From assembly GCA_903871605.1 (NCBI GenBank), contig CAIQHF010000029.1:1-64000 (forward strand): a stretch of 64,000 nucleotides of DNA, written 5' to 3'. Each line of letters begins with the position of its first letter. Positions within the stretch are counted from its first letter, which is position 1. Source of the stretch: an uncultured Sphingomonadaceae bacterium. GTDB lineage: Bacteria > Pseudomonadota > Alphaproteobacteria > Sphingomonadales > Sphingomonadaceae. Positions 42,384 to 53,148 of the stretch are shown here, in pieces. Made by a program: the position numbers and the translations under genes. The notes under the pieces were generated by a model. That model searched no databases. It was given only the letters and a program-made list of their open reading frames with translations, and was not told the origin of the DNA.

Positions 42384-43010
42384 TCATTGTACGTCGGAGA
42401 GCGGCGCGAGGCCGCCCTGTGAGACGATGAATTCGGCGACGGCGCGATCGCCCTGCCCCGCCTTGATGTTGGCGAACAGGAAGGGCCGTTCGCCCCGCAT
42501 CCGGCGCGCATCGCGGTCCATCACCTCGAGCGAGGCGCCGACCAGCGGCGCCAGATCGATCTTGTTGATTAGTAGCAGGTCGGACCGGGTGATGCCGGGG
42601 CCGCCCTTGCGGGGAATCTTGTCGCCCGCCGAAACGTCGATCACGTAGATGGTGAGATCGGCGAGCTCGGGGCTGAACGTCGCGGCGAGATTGTCGCCGC
42701 CGCTCTCGATCAGGATCAGGTCGAGATCGGGAAAGCGCGTCTGCAGCTGATCGACCGCGGCGAGATTCATCGAGGCATCCTCGCGGATCGCGGTGTGCGG
42801 GCAGCCGCCGGTCTCGACCCCGAGGATTCGCTCGGGCGCGAGCGATCCGGCGCGGACGAGGAATTCGGCGTCCTCGCGCGTATAGATGTCGTTGGTGATC
42901 GCAGCGATCCGGTGGCTGTCGCGGAACTGGCGGCAGAGCGCGTCCATCAGCGCGGTCTTGCCCGAACCGACTGGGCCGCCGATTCCGATGCGTAGCGGGG
43001 AAGATGTCAT
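42384..43010 (-). CDS. ureG: Urease accessory GTPase UreG
   Basis: A 208-aa GTPase that drives nickel insertion into urease. P-loop [16 protein letters not shown], nickel-site motif [35 protein letters not shown] and the guanine-specific [13 protein letters not shown] are all present. It overlaps ureF by 4 bp. Confidence 0.96.
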   Translation of the reverse strand: MTSSPLRIGIGGPVGSGKTALMDALCRQFRDSHRIAAITNDIYTREDAEFLVRAGSLAPERILGVETGGCPHTAIREDASMNLAAVDQLQTRFPDLDLILIESGGDNLAATFSPELADLTIYVIDVSAGDKIPRKGGPGITRSDLLLINKIDLAPLVGASLEVMDRDARRMRGERPFLFANIKAGQGDRAVAEFIVSQGGLAPLSDVQ

Positions 43011-43738
43011 GTCCTGAACAGCCTCGTATATTGGGTCTCGTGGGCCATGGTGCCGAGATCGGCGACGAGCGTGGCACCGCCGATCTGGTCGAGCGGATCG
43101 CCATCGGGCAGCGCGAACGCCCGCGCGACCAGCCGCGCCAGCCCCGGGCGCAGCGCGTGGAGGATCCTCTGCGCCTCGGTCTGGCCGAGCGGCACCAGCC
43201 GCTGCGCCGCCGAGACGAGATTGGCGACCGCGCCGTGGACGAACGCCGAAAGCGCGAGCTCGATCGGCACGCCGCGCCGCGCGCTCAGACAGGCGAAGAC
43301 GACCGGGTAGCCGAGCTCCGCATCGCCGACAGCATCGAGCGGCGCCAGTGCGTGCGCGCCGAAGGTGCTGCGCGCGATCCGACGGAAGGCGGCGCCCTGC
43401 GCGGTCGTCTCGAGCCGGCGCTCGGCGGATGTCGCGCAAGCCTGTGCGAGCTCGGCGACCGCCGCCATCGCCGCGTCGTCGCGCGCCGCGGCCGCGCGAT
43501 GCGCGTGGACGAACAGCACCGCGTCGTTCCAGCCCGGGCCGTGGGCGAGCAATGTCTCGATCCATTCGAGCGCATGATCGGCATCGGGGAGATATCCCGC
43601 CTCGCACGCCCATTCGAGCCCGCCCGAAAAAGCGAAGGCACCGATCGGCCACCCCGGCGACGTCCAGGTCAGCAGGTCGAGCAGTGTCCGCTGCGCGTCG
43701 GCAGGGGCATCGGGGCCGTCGAGGGCGGCGTCAGTCAT
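43007..43738 (-). CDS. ureF: Urease accessory protein UreF
   Basis: A 243-aa helical accessory protein that couples UreG to the urease-UreD complex. Family text: [22 protein letters not shown], then [14 protein letters not shown] and the C-terminal [13 protein letters not shown]. The ATG at 43738 overlaps the ureE stop by 8 bp. Overlaps at both ends show tight coupling. Confidence 0.93.
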   Translation of the reverse strand: MTDAALDGPDAPADAQRTLLDLLTWTSPGWPIGAFAFSGGLEWACEAGYLPDADHALEWIETLLAHGPGWNDAVLFVHAHRAAAARDDAAMAAVAELAQACATSAERRLETTAQGAAFRRIARSTFGAHALAPLDAVGDAELGYPVVFACLSARRGVPIELALSAFVHGAVANLVSAAQRLVPLGQTEAQRILHALRPGLARLVARAFALPDGDPLDQIGGATLVADLGTMAHETQYTRLFRT

Positions 43739-44234
43739 GGTCGTGATGGTGGTGGCCATGCGCATGGCCGTGCCCCGCTTGCGCGAGGATGCCGAGCCCG
43801 GCATAGGCGCCACCCTCGGGATCGAACGGCGCCGCGATGTCGGTGCAGCGCCCGCCCAGCCCCTCGACCATCGCGCGGATGACATGATCCTCGCGGATGC
43901 GGATGCGCCCGCCGTTCGCGCCCGCGACGAGCTGCGTGGGCAGATGCCGGTTGCCGAGGTGCCAGGCGATGCGGACCAGCGCCGCGCTGTCGGTCGCGGC
44001 GATCTCGATCAGCGCCTCGTCGGCCGCATCGATCGCGATCAGGCCGCCATCGTCGAGCCGTGCGAGGTCGCCGCCGCGCATGTGCACCGCGCGTGGCATG
44101 TCGAGCAGCACCGTCTCGCCGGCCCGCGTGGTCAGCACCATCCGCCGCCTGTTGCGCAGATCGAAGTCGAGCAGCAGTCGGTCGCCGACGGTCTCGGCGC
44201 CAAGCGGATGTTCGATCGCGATGATGCGGCGCAT
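43731..44234 (-). CDS. ureE: Urease nickel chaperone UreE
   Basis: A 167-aa nickel-binding protein. It has a UreE N-terminal domain (VLTTRAGETVLLDMPRAVHM), the middle GNRHLPTQL block with the conserved metal-site histidine, and a histidine-rich tail ([13 protein letters not shown]) that binds extra nickel. It follows ureC by 10 bp. Confidence 0.94.
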   Translation of the reverse strand: MRRIIAIEHPLGAETVGDRLLLDFDLRNRRRMVLTTRAGETVLLDMPRAVHMRGGDLARLDDGGLIAIDAADEALIEIAATDSAALVRIAWHLGNRHLPTQLVAGANGGRIRIREDHVIRAMVEGLGGRCTDIAAPFDPEGGAYAGLGILAQAGHGHAHGHHHHDHD

Positions 44235-44244
44235 GGCGGTCCGT

Positions 44245-45953
<1,709 letters not shown>

Positions 45954-45954
<1 letters not shown>

Positions 45955-46262
45955 CAGTCGAGCGCTCCCATCACCTGTCCACGAAAGCCGATCGCGCGCC
46001 GCTCGCCGCGCATCGGCACGAGCTGGACGGTGCGGCGCTGGCCGGGTTCGAAGCGGATCGCGGTGCCCGAGGGAATGTCGAGCCGCCGGCCGCGCGCGGC
46101 GACGCGATCGAAGTCGAGCGCCGCGTTGGTCTCGGCGAAATGATAATGGCTACCGACCTGGATCGGGCGGTCGCCGCCATTGGCGACCATCAGTTCGGTC
46201 ACCGGCAGGCCGTCGTTGAGGATGTGCTCGCCGGGGGCGGCGAGGATTTCGCCGGGGATCAT
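45954..46262 (-). CDS. ureB: Urease beta subunit UreB
   Basis: A 102-aa beta subunit beginning [18 protein letters not shown], with the conserved [15 protein letters not shown] and a C-terminal [14 protein letters not shown]. The ATG at 46262 is chosen because it matches the usual N-terminus; a longer frame would enter the palindromic repeat upstream. Unusually, about 124 bp carrying that repeat separate it from ureA. Confidence 0.95.
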
Positions 46263-46278
46263 GATCGCCTGCCCTCTT

Positions 46279-46355
46279 GTTCCCTCGCGCTGGCGGGGGT
46301 CCAGGGCTGCAAACGGCACCGCCTGAAATCCTGGGCCCCCGCCTTCGCGGGGGAA
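46279..46355. repeat. Palindromic repeat inside the urease operon (copy 2)
   Basis: The right half is CCTGGGCCCCCGCCTTCGCG followed by GGGGAACGG; the left half is an imperfect inverse (TGTTCCCTCGCGCTGGCGGG, then GGTCCAGG). It belongs to the same family as copies at 1-81, 48708-48784 and 55304-55381. Its place between ureA and ureB means it is transcribed within the operon. Confidence 0.72.
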
Positions 46356-46386
46356 CGGCTGCTGATAGGCGCGAGCATAGGCATCC

Positions 46387-46689
46387 TCATCGGATAGGAT
46401 GATGGACGGTGACCAGCTTGGTCCCGTCGGGAAAGGTCGCCTCGACCTGGACGTCGTGGATCATCTCAGCGATCCCCGCCATCACCTGGTCGCGGGCGAC
46501 CACGTGCGCGCCGGCCTCCATCAGGTCGGCGACGCTGCGGCCGTCACGCGCGCCCTCGGCGACGAAATCGCTGATCAGCGCGATCGCCTCGGGGTAGTTG
46601 AGCCGAACGCCGCGCTCCAGCCGCCGCCGGGCGACCATCGCCGCCATGGCGATCAGCAGCTTGTCCTTCTCTCGGGGGGTGAGCTTCAT
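46387..46689 (-). CDS. ureA: Urease gamma subunit UreA
   Basis: A 100-aa gamma subunit starting [20 protein letters not shown], with [18 protein letters not shown] and the C-terminal [18 protein letters not shown], all standard. It begins 4 bp after the ureD stop, and downstream of it the palindromic repeat separates it from ureB. Confidence 0.96.
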   Translation of the reverse strand: MKLTPREKDKLLIAMAAMVARRRLERGVRLNYPEAIALISDFVAEGARDGRSVADLMEAGAHVVARDQVMAGIAEMIHDVQVEATFPDGTKLVTVHHPIR

Positions 46690-46693
46690 CGGA

Positions 46694-47521
46694 TCAGCAG
46701 CTCCAGACGCGGGGAAGACGGCTCGCGCCACGCAGGCAGGCGAGCGCGGGAAGCAACGCGCGGCGCAGCGTCTCGCCGTCCGGCGCGACGAAGCGCGCGA
46801 CAAGCAGGCCGTTCCAGCTCGACGCCGCCGACCGGGAGGCGGCATCGGCGAGGACCGCACGCAGAGGCGACAGCCCCGCTGCCGCATCGGGCGCGACGAG
46901 CAGGATTGTCGCTGCAGCCGCGGCACCGCCGCCGACCGCAGGAAGCGCCAGCATCGCCTGCGGGCAGCCTTCGAGGCAAAGGCTATCGGCATGGATCAGC
47001 CGGCCGTCGCGGCGGATCCGCCAGCGATCGACGAGCGCGCCGCGCGCCATCGCCTCGCCGCGCGCGGTGCGCCCGAACAGCAGCGTCTCGACCGCGAGAA
47101 AGCGGGCCCCGCCGACGACATCGACCGCGAGCGTGCGGTCGAGCCTCGCGCCGTCGAACAGGATCGTCTCCTGCGGCAGCCATTCCGCATCGGCGCCTGG
47201 ACCGACCGCGATCGTCGTGCGCACCAGCGCCGGCGCATCGATCGCGCGATAGACCTTTTCGGCCGCCTGCGTGGTAACGGTCGCCACCGCACCCTGGCCC
47301 CATCGTACCGTCTGGTCGATCACGTCGCCGCCGGTCAGCCCGCCGCCGGTGTTGATCACCACCAGCTCGACGCGCTCGCCCGGATCGACACGCGGCAACC
47401 GCGCGCGCAGGCAGCCGCTCTGATAGCCCGCCGTCAGCCGCGTGACCTCGCCCGCGCGGGCAAAGCCCAGCGACAGGTTTCCGGCGCTGCGGATCGCCGC
47501 GATCGGCGTCGGTGCGAGCAT
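46694..47521 (-). CDS. ureD: Urease accessory protein UreD
   Basis: A 275-aa scaffold for nickel delivery to apo-urease, and first gene of the operon. Family text: [21 protein letters not shown], then [11 protein letters not shown] and the typical [16 protein letters not shown]. The ATG at 47521 gives the usual length. It is divergent from the aldo/keto reductase at 47702; the 180 bp between them must hold both promoters. Confidence 0.94.
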   Translation of the reverse strand: MLAPTPIAAIRSAGNLSLGFARAGEVTRLTAGYQSGCLRARLPRVDPGERVELVVINTGGGLTGGDVIDQTVRWGQGAVATVTTQAAEKVYRAIDAPALVRTTIAVGPGADAEWLPQETILFDGARLDRTLAVDVVGGARFLAVETLLFGRTARGEAMARGALVDRWRIRRDGRLIHADSLCLEGCPQAMLALPAVGGGAAAAATILLVAPDAAAGLSPLRAVLADAASRSAASSWNGLLVARFVAPDGETLRRALLPALACLRGASRLPRVWSC

Positions 47522-47701
47522 GGGCCTCCTCCGGCGCGGCGCCAAGAAATGCGCCGCGCCGTCATTGCCCGCGCGCGCGCCAAGGTGAAGCGGGATCTTG
47601 GCCGATCGACGGCGCGATCAAAACGCTGCGCGCGCATCGTCAAGACCGTGCCACCCAACAGGCCGATCCGCGCCGAACCGCAGGCAATCAGGGCCCCGTC
47701 C

Positions 47702-48700
47702 ATGCAGACGCTTCCGACGATCCCGGCCAACCCGTGCTCGCGGCTCGGGATGGGCTGTGCCGAGATCGGCAACCTGCATCGCGCGATCGACGAGGCGGAC
47801 GCGCGCCTGGTGCTTGAGGCGGCGCGCGTCGCGGGCATTACGCTGTTCGACACCGCACCGGGCTACGGCAAGGGCCTGAGCGAGCTGCGCACCGGTGCCT
47901 TCCTGCGCGACCATCCCGACGCGGGGCTGACCTGCTCGACCAAGGTCGGCCGCTATCTCGTGCCGGGCAAGGGCCGCAACGCGCGCGATTTCTTCGCCGC
48001 GCCGCTGCCGTTCGAGGGGCGCTTCGATTACAGCTACGACGGCGTGATGCGCAGCTTCGAGCAATCGCTGCTCAGGCTCGGCGTCACCTCGGTCGACCGG
48101 CTGTTCGTGCACGAGCTCGACGCGGGCAATCATGGCGACGCGCTCGAGACGCACTGCCGCGCGCTGCTCGACGGCGGTCTGCGCGCGCTCGACGAACTGC
48201 GGAGCGCGGGCGACACGCGGCAGATCGGCGTCGCTGTCAACCAGCCCGACGTCGGCGCGCGGCTGCTGCGCGACGCGCGCTTCGACGTCGCGCTGCTCGC
48301 GTCGCGCTACACGCTGATCGACCAGTCCGGGCTCGACGCGTTCCTGCCGCTCGCGCTGGCGCAGGGCGTCGAGGTGATCGCCGGCGGCGTATTCAACTCG
48401 GGTATCCTTGCGACCGGCGCGGCGCCGGGCGCGCGCTACGACTATGTCGAGGCGGATGCCGCGGTGGCCGCGCGCGTCGCGGCGATCGAGGCGGTGTGCC
48501 GGCGCCACACCGTCCCGATCGCGGCCGCCGCGCTGCAGTTCACGCTGGCGCACCCGGCGATCACGACGGTGCTGATCGGCACGTCGCGGCCGGAGCGGAT
48601 CGGCGAGAATGTGGCGGCACTGACCCATGCGATTCCGGAGGCGTTGTGGGATGAGCTGGCCGAGTTGGGGTCACCGCGCGCGAACGCCGTGGTTCACTAG
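47702..48700 (+). CDS. Aldo/keto reductase (aldose dehydrogenase type)
   Basis: A 332-aa AKR of the D-threo-aldose 1-dehydrogenase / L-fucose dehydrogenase group. It shows SRLGMGCAEIGNL, the Asp-Tyr pair in LFDTAPGYGKGLSE, the lysine in CSTKVGRYL, the histidine in LFVHELD and the C-terminal VLIGTSRPERIGEN. The start is the ATG at 47702. A palindromic repeat follows the stop. It may oxidise a free sugar, which would suit the ribokinase at 54384, but the link is inference. Confidence 0.85.
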   Translation: MQTLPTIPANPCSRLGMGCAEIGNLHRAIDEADARLVLEAARVAGITLFDTAPGYGKGLSELRTGAFLRDHPDAGLTCSTKVGRYLVPGKGRNARDFFAAPLPFEGRFDYSYDGVMRSFEQSLLRLGVTSVDRLFVHELDAGNHGDALETHCRALLDGGLRALDELRSAGDTRQIGVAVNQPDVGARLLRDARFDVALLASRYTLIDQSGLDAFLPLALAQGVEVIAGGVFNSGILATGAAPGARYDYVEADAAVAARVAAIEAVCRRHTVPIAAAALQFTLAHPAITTVLIGTSRPERIGENVAALTHAIPEALWDELAELGSPRANAVVH

Positions 48701-48707
48701 CGGCACA

Positions 48708-48784
48708 GTTCCCCGGCGAACGCCGGGGCCCACAGCGGCAAGCGCTGCGCTCGAAACCCTGGGCCCCGGCTTCCGCCGGGGAAC
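48708..48784. repeat. Palindromic intergenic repeat (copy 3)
   Basis: Two hairpins: TTCCCCGGCGAACGCCGGGG on the left and CCCCGGCTTCCGCCGGGG on the right, joined by a spacer containing GCGCTCGAAACCCTGGG. The spacer text CGCTCGAAACCCTGGGC is shared with the copy at 55304-55381. Confidence 0.8.
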
Positions 48785-48841
48785 GGCAGGGAACAGGCGT
48801 ATCGGCCGTCCGAGCGCCCGCGCGCGTGGCCCATCACCTGC

Positions 48842-48861
48842 GCTCCTGCCTACGCAGGAGC
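48842..48861. repeat. Half-copy of the palindromic repeat
   Basis: A perfect 8-bp stem with 4-base loop, GCTCCTGC-CTAC-GCAGGAGC. It is the same hairpin type as the right half of the copy at 55304-55381 (CTCCTGCCTTCGCAGGAG). It lies 20 bp past the AraC-type gene end. Confidence 0.65.
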
Positions 48862-48882
48862 ACAAGCGCGCTGCCCATACAA

Positions 48883-49863
48883 TCACGCGTCGGCGAGCGT
48901 CACCCCGCGCAGCCGGCCGCCAACGCCGCGCCGCCCGATCGCCGCACGACGATAGGCCGTCGGCGTGCAGTCATAGGCGTCGCGGAACGCACGGCTGAAC
49001 GAGGCGCTGTCGCCAAACCCCCAGTGCAGGCAGATCTCGGTGATCGAGACATTGGCGTTGAGCGGATCGGCGAGCGCCTCGCGGCATTTCTCCAGCCGCC
49101 GCGCGCGGACATGGCCGCGGAAGGTCGTCCCGCTCTCCTCGAACAATAGCTGGACGTAACGCGTCGAGAGCCGGTGCTCGGCGGCGATCGTCGCGAGCGC
49201 AAGGTCGCCGTCGGCCAGCCGTTGCTCGACGCTCTGCCAGATGCGCCGCAGCACCGCGGCGCGCGACGAGGCGAGCCCGCCGAGCGGCACCAGCCCGGTA
49301 TGATCGAACAGCGTGCTGACGACGAGCTGCACCAGCGCGCCCTCGATCGCGAACGAACCCGCATCGTCGAGTCGATCGAGACTTTCGGCGACCGCGGCGA
49401 GCATCGCGCCGAGCACGCGCGTCGTGCCGGCCTGGTTGCGCAGGTGGACGATGTGCGTGGGGAGCGGGACGAGGCTCGCCTGCGCGAGCAGCGCCGTCGG
49501 GATGTTGACCATCGCCATGCGGAACGGCGTGCGGATATCAAGCGCGCCCGCGGCGCCACGCTTGCCGTAGAGGATGTCGCCGGGGGCGAGCGGCGCCGGC
49601 GCATCGCCGTCACGGACCAGCGTCGACTGGCCCTCGAGCACCATCGACAGCCAGAATATCTCGTCGCGCCGGTCGTCCATCGGTTGCAGCCGCTGCGGCC
49701 CCGATTCGAGCATCGAGAAGCTGATCCCGCGCGGCGAGCGGAAACGCTCGACGCGGCCGTGGAAGACGCCGTCGCCGCCGGTCAGCCGCGGCGACAGCGC
49801 GAAATCGGTAAGCGCCGCCGCCCAGGCGGGCAATTGCTCGGCACTCAGGGCAGTCGTCGCCAT
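48883..49863 (-). CDS. AraC-family transcriptional regulator
   Basis: A 326-aa activator with an N-terminal cupin-like sensor (WLSMVLEGQSTLVRDGDAP) and a C-terminal double helix-turn-helix (LSTRYVQLLFEESGTTF, then SITEICLHWGFGDSASFSRA). It is clearly related in its DNA-binding part to the AraC portion of the fusion at 58624. It is divergent from the cyclase-Rieske gene pair and probably controls them. The ATG at 49863 has GAGG upstream; an in-frame ATG at 49890 is possible. Confidence 0.9.
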   Translation of the reverse strand: MATTALSAEQLPAWAAALTDFALSPRLTGGDGVFHGRVERFRSPRGISFSMLESGPQRLQPMDDRRDEIFWLSMVLEGQSTLVRDGDAPAPLAPGDILYGKRGAAGALDIRTPFRMAMVNIPTALLAQASLVPLPTHIVHLRNQAGTTRVLGAMLAAVAESLDRLDDAGSFAIEGALVQLVVSTLFDHTGLVPLGGLASSRAAVLRRIWQSVEQRLADGDLALATIAAEHRLSTRYVQLLFEESGTTFRGHVRARRLEKCREALADPLNANVSITEICLHWGFGDSASFSRAFRDAYDCTPTAYRRAAIGRRGVGGRLRGVTLADA

Positions 49864-50004
49864 CGATCGATCCTCGTGGACGCCCGACATCGCTCTCCTG
49901 CCGGCGAGACTATCAGCCGCCGCGACGCGCGCAAGCCCGCCGCCGACAAGGAAGACTGCGCGGCACGCCAAGCCAGCCGCGGTGCAAGCGCCCACAGCAG
50001 CGCC

Positions 50005-50694
50005 ATGCAGCTTCCCTTCCGCCGAATCGTCGATCTCAGCCACCCGATGACCGAGGGGATGCGCAACGGCGGCGGCTGGGCGGTCAGCTTCCCGCTGATG
50101 GACAATTTCAAGCGCACCGCGATGATGACCGACGGCAAGGCGTCCTACGAGACGCACATGATGCTGTTTCCCGAACATTGCGGCACGCATCTCGACGCGC
50201 CGCGCCATTTCTACGAGCCCGGCCAGTCGATCGACGAGATGCCGCTCGAGCGGCTGATCCTCCCCGGCCTGCTGCTCGATCTCACCCACAAGCGTGCCGG
50301 CGAGCCGATCAGCATCGCCGATTTCGAGGCTGCCGAGGCGAAGGCCGGCGGCCGCATCTCGAGCGAGACCGCGACGGTCTGCTGGACCGGCGTCGACAAG
50401 GTGTGGGGCCAGCCCGACATGGGCCGCAACCGCCCGCATATCCCGACCGACACCGCGCAGTGGCTGGTCGATCGCGGGATGCAGATGTTCGCGACCGACC
50501 TGATCGGCATGGACGATCCCGACGAATGGTGGGATCCGACACACCAGATCTGGCTCTCCAACAATGTCTGCATGGTCCAGCAGCTGACCAGACTCGATGA
50601 GCTGGTCGGTGAACGGTTCCTGATCCTCGCGCTGCCGATCAAGGTGGTCGGCGCGACCGGCTGCCCGGTCCGCGCGACCGCGCTCATTCTCTGA
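50005..50694 (+). CDS. Cyclase-family metal-dependent hydrolase (kynurenine-formamidase-like)
   Basis: A 229-aa member of the cyclase/KynB family, zinc- or manganese-dependent amide or lactone hydrolases. It carries the metal-site HCGTHLDAPRHF and an N-terminal RIVDLSHPMTEGM; the C-terminal VVGATGCPVRATAL is also typical. It lies 20 bp before a Rieske oxygenase, so it likely acts on the product of that enzyme or a later ring-opened intermediate. Confidence 0.88.
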   Translation: MQLPFRRIVDLSHPMTEGMRNGGGWAVSFPLMDNFKRTAMMTDGKASYETHMMLFPEHCGTHLDAPRHFYEPGQSIDEMPLERLILPGLLLDLTHKRAGEPISIADFEAAEAKAGGRISSETATVCWTGVDKVWGQPDMGRNRPHIPTDTAQWLVDRGMQMFATDLIGMDDPDEWWDPTHQIWLSNNVCMVQQLTRLDELVGERFLILALPIKVVGATGCPVRATALIL

Positions 50695-50714
50695 CCCTTT
50701 CGGAGCCTGCCCCG

Positions 50715-51908
50715 ATGACCATGCTCAGCGATGCCCTCTTCGACAGCTTCGAAAGCTCGGTGCGCGAGACCGAGTCCGCCGATTCGCTGCCGCCGGCCTG
50801 CTATGTCGATCCCGACTTCTTCGCGTTCGAAAAGGAGGCGATCTTCTTCCGCGAATGGCTGTGCGTCGGCCGCGTCGACTGGGCCGCGAACCCAGGCGAC
50901 TACTATACCTTCAGCCATTCGGGCGAGCCGATCATCGTCGCCCGCTCGCTCGACGGCGAGCTGCACGCGATGTCGGCGGTCTGCCAGCACCGCGCGATGC
51001 TCGTCGCCGAAGGGGCGGGCAATGCGCGCGGCTTCGTCTGCCCCTATCATCACTGGAGCTATGCGCTCGACGGCACGCTGGTCGGCGCGCCCGCGATGAG
51101 CCGGACGTGCAATTTCGACAAGGCCGATCATGGCCTACCCAAGCTGCGCATCGAGACGTGGCAGGGCTTCGTCTTCGTCAATTTCGATCCCGCCGCCTTG
51201 CCGCTCGCGCCGCGTCTCGCCGCGCTCGAATCCGTGATGGCGAATTACGGCATCGCCGATCTCGTCGGCCCGCGGCCGGGCGCCCCCGCCACCTACCAGT
51301 GGAACTGGAAGGTGATGTTCGAGAACAACAATGACGGCTATCATGCCAACCGGCTGCACCACGGCCCGCTGCATGACATCGTCCCGAGCGCGCTCGCGAG
51401 CTTTCCCGAGCTGCCCGCCGATACCGCCGGCTATTACCGGCTCAACGGCTCGACCCACCCCGATGCGAGCTTCAACGCGACGCTCAAGGCCGTCTTCCCG
51501 GTATTCGACAAGCTCACCGACGAGGAGCGCAACCGCGTGCTGTTCGTCAACCTGCCGCCCAGCCTGTCGATGGTGATCACCACCGACATGGTACTGTTCC
51601 TGATTCTCGACGCGCAGGCCGCCGACCGCCACGCGCTGACGATGGCGCCGCTGGTGACCAGGGAGTCGATGGCCGATCCGCTGTTCGAGCATCGCATGCG
51701 GATGAACGAGGATGCCGTGCGCGAGATCGTGACGCAGGATCTCGACGTCGATCTCGCGGTGCAGAAGGGCCTGAACTCGCGCTTCGCCCCACGCGGCCGC
51801 TATTCGTGGCAGGAGGGCGCGCAGCGCCAGTTCAACCTGTGGCTGGTCGACCGCTACCGCGACGGCTGGACGCGCCAGGGTGGCGGCGGAGGCAGCGCGG
51901 TACGCTAG
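50715..51908 (+). CDS. Rieske aromatic-ring-hydroxylating oxygenase, alpha subunit (A)
   Basis: A 397-aa oxygenase. The Rieske [2Fe-2S] ligands are Cys-His in AVCQHRAML and Cys-His in FVCPYHHWSY. The mononuclear iron site is FENNNDGYHANRLHHGPLHD. No beta subunit, ferredoxin or reductase gene is adjacent, so electrons must come from proteins encoded elsewhere. It is over half identical by eye to the protein at 57336, with the Rieske and iron-site blocks almost unchanged. Both may hydroxylate related substrates or succeeding intermediates. Confidence 0.93.
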   Translation: MTMLSDALFDSFESSVRETESADSLPPACYVDPDFFAFEKEAIFFREWLCVGRVDWAANPGDYYTFSHSGEPIIVARSLDGELHAMSAVCQHRAMLVAEGAGNARGFVCPYHHWSYALDGTLVGAPAMSRTCNFDKADHGLPKLRIETWQGFVFVNFDPAALPLAPRLAALESVMANYGIADLVGPRPGAPATYQWNWKVMFENNNDGYHANRLHHGPLHDIVPSALASFPELPADTAGYYRLNGSTHPDASFNATLKAVFPVFDKLTDEERNRVLFVNLPPSLSMVITTDMVLFLILDAQAADRHALTMAPLVTRESMADPLFEHRMRMNEDAVREIVTQDLDVDLAVQKGLNSRFAPRGRYSWQEGAQRQFNLWLVDRYRDGWTRQGGGGGSAVR

Positions 51909-51924
51909 GCGATCGCGGCGGAGT

Positions 51925-52109
51925 GATGCTCTCCCTCTCCCCGTCGGGGAGCATCGGGCCGGTCATGCCCCCGGCATGACCTGAACAACGCGGGGCGTTG
52001 TTTACCCGATGCTGGTCGGGGTGAGGGGGAGCGACGCGTCAGCGTCGCGTCCCACCTCGAAGGTGGGAACCCCTCACCCAACCCTCTCCCAATGGGAGAG
52101 GGCTTTCTA
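51925..52109. repeat. Multi-hairpin intergenic element (five perfect hairpins and a junction)
   Basis: An outer stem GCATCGGG (51951-51958) pairs with CCCGATGC (52005-52012). It encloses two perfect hairpins: GGTCATGCC-CCC-GGCATGACC (51961-51981) and AACAACGC-GGG-GCGTTGTT (51984-52002), giving a three-way junction. Three further hairpins follow at 52031-52048 (GCGACGC/GCGTCGC), 52050-52068 (TCCCACCT/AGGTGGGA) and 52082-52102. It fills the gap between two convergent genes. Confidence 0.75.
52082..52108 (+). terminator. Probable terminator at the end of the multi-hairpin element
   Basis: CCCTCTCCC-AAT-GGGAGAGGG, a perfect 9-bp stem, followed by CTTTCT. It would stop plus-strand transcripts from the cyclase-Rieske pair. 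Confidence 0.6.
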
Positions 52110-52931
52110 TCACCCGAATTTGAACGCCGACAGATCGGCCATCATCACATTGTCGCTGAACGGCTTGGTGCCGGGCGACTCCGCCCCCGCCCCCGCCGCG
52201 ATCATCAGCGGCAGCAGATGCTCCTCGCGCGGATGCGATTCGCGGCCGCCCGGCGCCTGCGCCCATTGCGTGAGCTTTTCCCAGCGTGTCGCGGGATCCG
52301 CCTCGACCGCCTCGGTCAGCCACGCGTCGAACACCGGCGAGACCTGCGCCGCGTGCGGCGAGCGATAGCCGCGCATATTGTGGTAGCTCATTCCCGAGCC
52401 GACGATGAGGATGCCCTCGTCGCGGAGCGCTGCGAGCGCGCGCCCGGCGGCGAGATGCTCGGCGGGATCGAGTTCGCGCTTGAGCGAGAGCGGCACGACC
52501 GGGATCGTCGCCTCCGGATCGATCAGCAGGAACGGCACGAATACGCCGTGATCGAATCCGCGCCGCGCGTCGGTGCGCGCGGGCAGACCCGCCGCCTTGA
52601 GCAGTTCGACGACGCGCTCGGCGAGCGCGGGCGCGCCCGGCGCGGGGTATTTGAGCTGATAGGTGTGCGGCGGGAAGCCCGAATAATCGTAGATCATCTC
52701 GGGCGCGACCGCGGTCGAGGCGGTGAACGCCGCCTCCTCCCAATGGCCCGAGATCACGACGATCCCCTTGGGCCGCTCGGGCAGGCTGGCGATCAATCCG
52801 CGCAGCCACATCTCGGTTTTCTTCCATGCGTCTTCGGGGCCGCCCATCAGCCGCCAGTCCATGAAGAAGCAGGGGCCGCCGCCGTGCGGAATGAAATAGG
52901 TTGGCATGGTAGGCGCGGTGTCGGCGGTCAT
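52110..52931 (-). CDS. Class III extradiol-type (LigB/DODA-like) dioxygenase
   Basis: A 273-aa member of the LigB/DODA family of iron-dependent ring-opening dioxygenases. Iron-site histidines are in YFIPHGGGPCFF and FDHGVFVPFLL; other family blocks are IVVISGHWEE and ILIVGSGMSYHNMRG. Ring cleavage next to two Rieske oxygenases fits an aromatic catabolic route. YgiD-type members of this family act on catecholic amino acids. An in-frame ATG at 52907 is an alternative start. Confidence 0.88.
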   Translation of the reverse strand: MTADTAPTMPTYFIPHGGGPCFFMDWRLMGGPEDAWKKTEMWLRGLIASLPERPKGIVVISGHWEEAAFTASTAVAPEMIYDYSGFPPHTYQLKYPAPGAPALAERVVELLKAAGLPARTDARRGFDHGVFVPFLLIDPEATIPVVPLSLKRELDPAEHLAAGRALAALRDEGILIVGSGMSYHNMRGYRSPHAAQVSPVFDAWLTEAVEADPATRWEKLTQWAQAPGGRESHPREEHLLPLMIAAGAGAESPGTKPFSDNVMMADLSAFKFG

Positions 52932-53148
52932 CGTCGGGGCAGCTCCGTGGCAGGTCGGACGACCTTGGCGGCCGCGCCGGCCGGCGTCTTGAGCGCCGAC
53001 GCCGCCAAAATTGGCGCGAGGGCGCCTCCGCGCAAGTCCGCCGTCATGTTGACGGTCCGCGCAGTCTTTGTTGCGGCGCGGCTATGTGACGCTTTCGTTC
53101 CGGCCGGGCTTGGCATCTACTGACGACTTTGCTTCTCGGGAGACTGCC

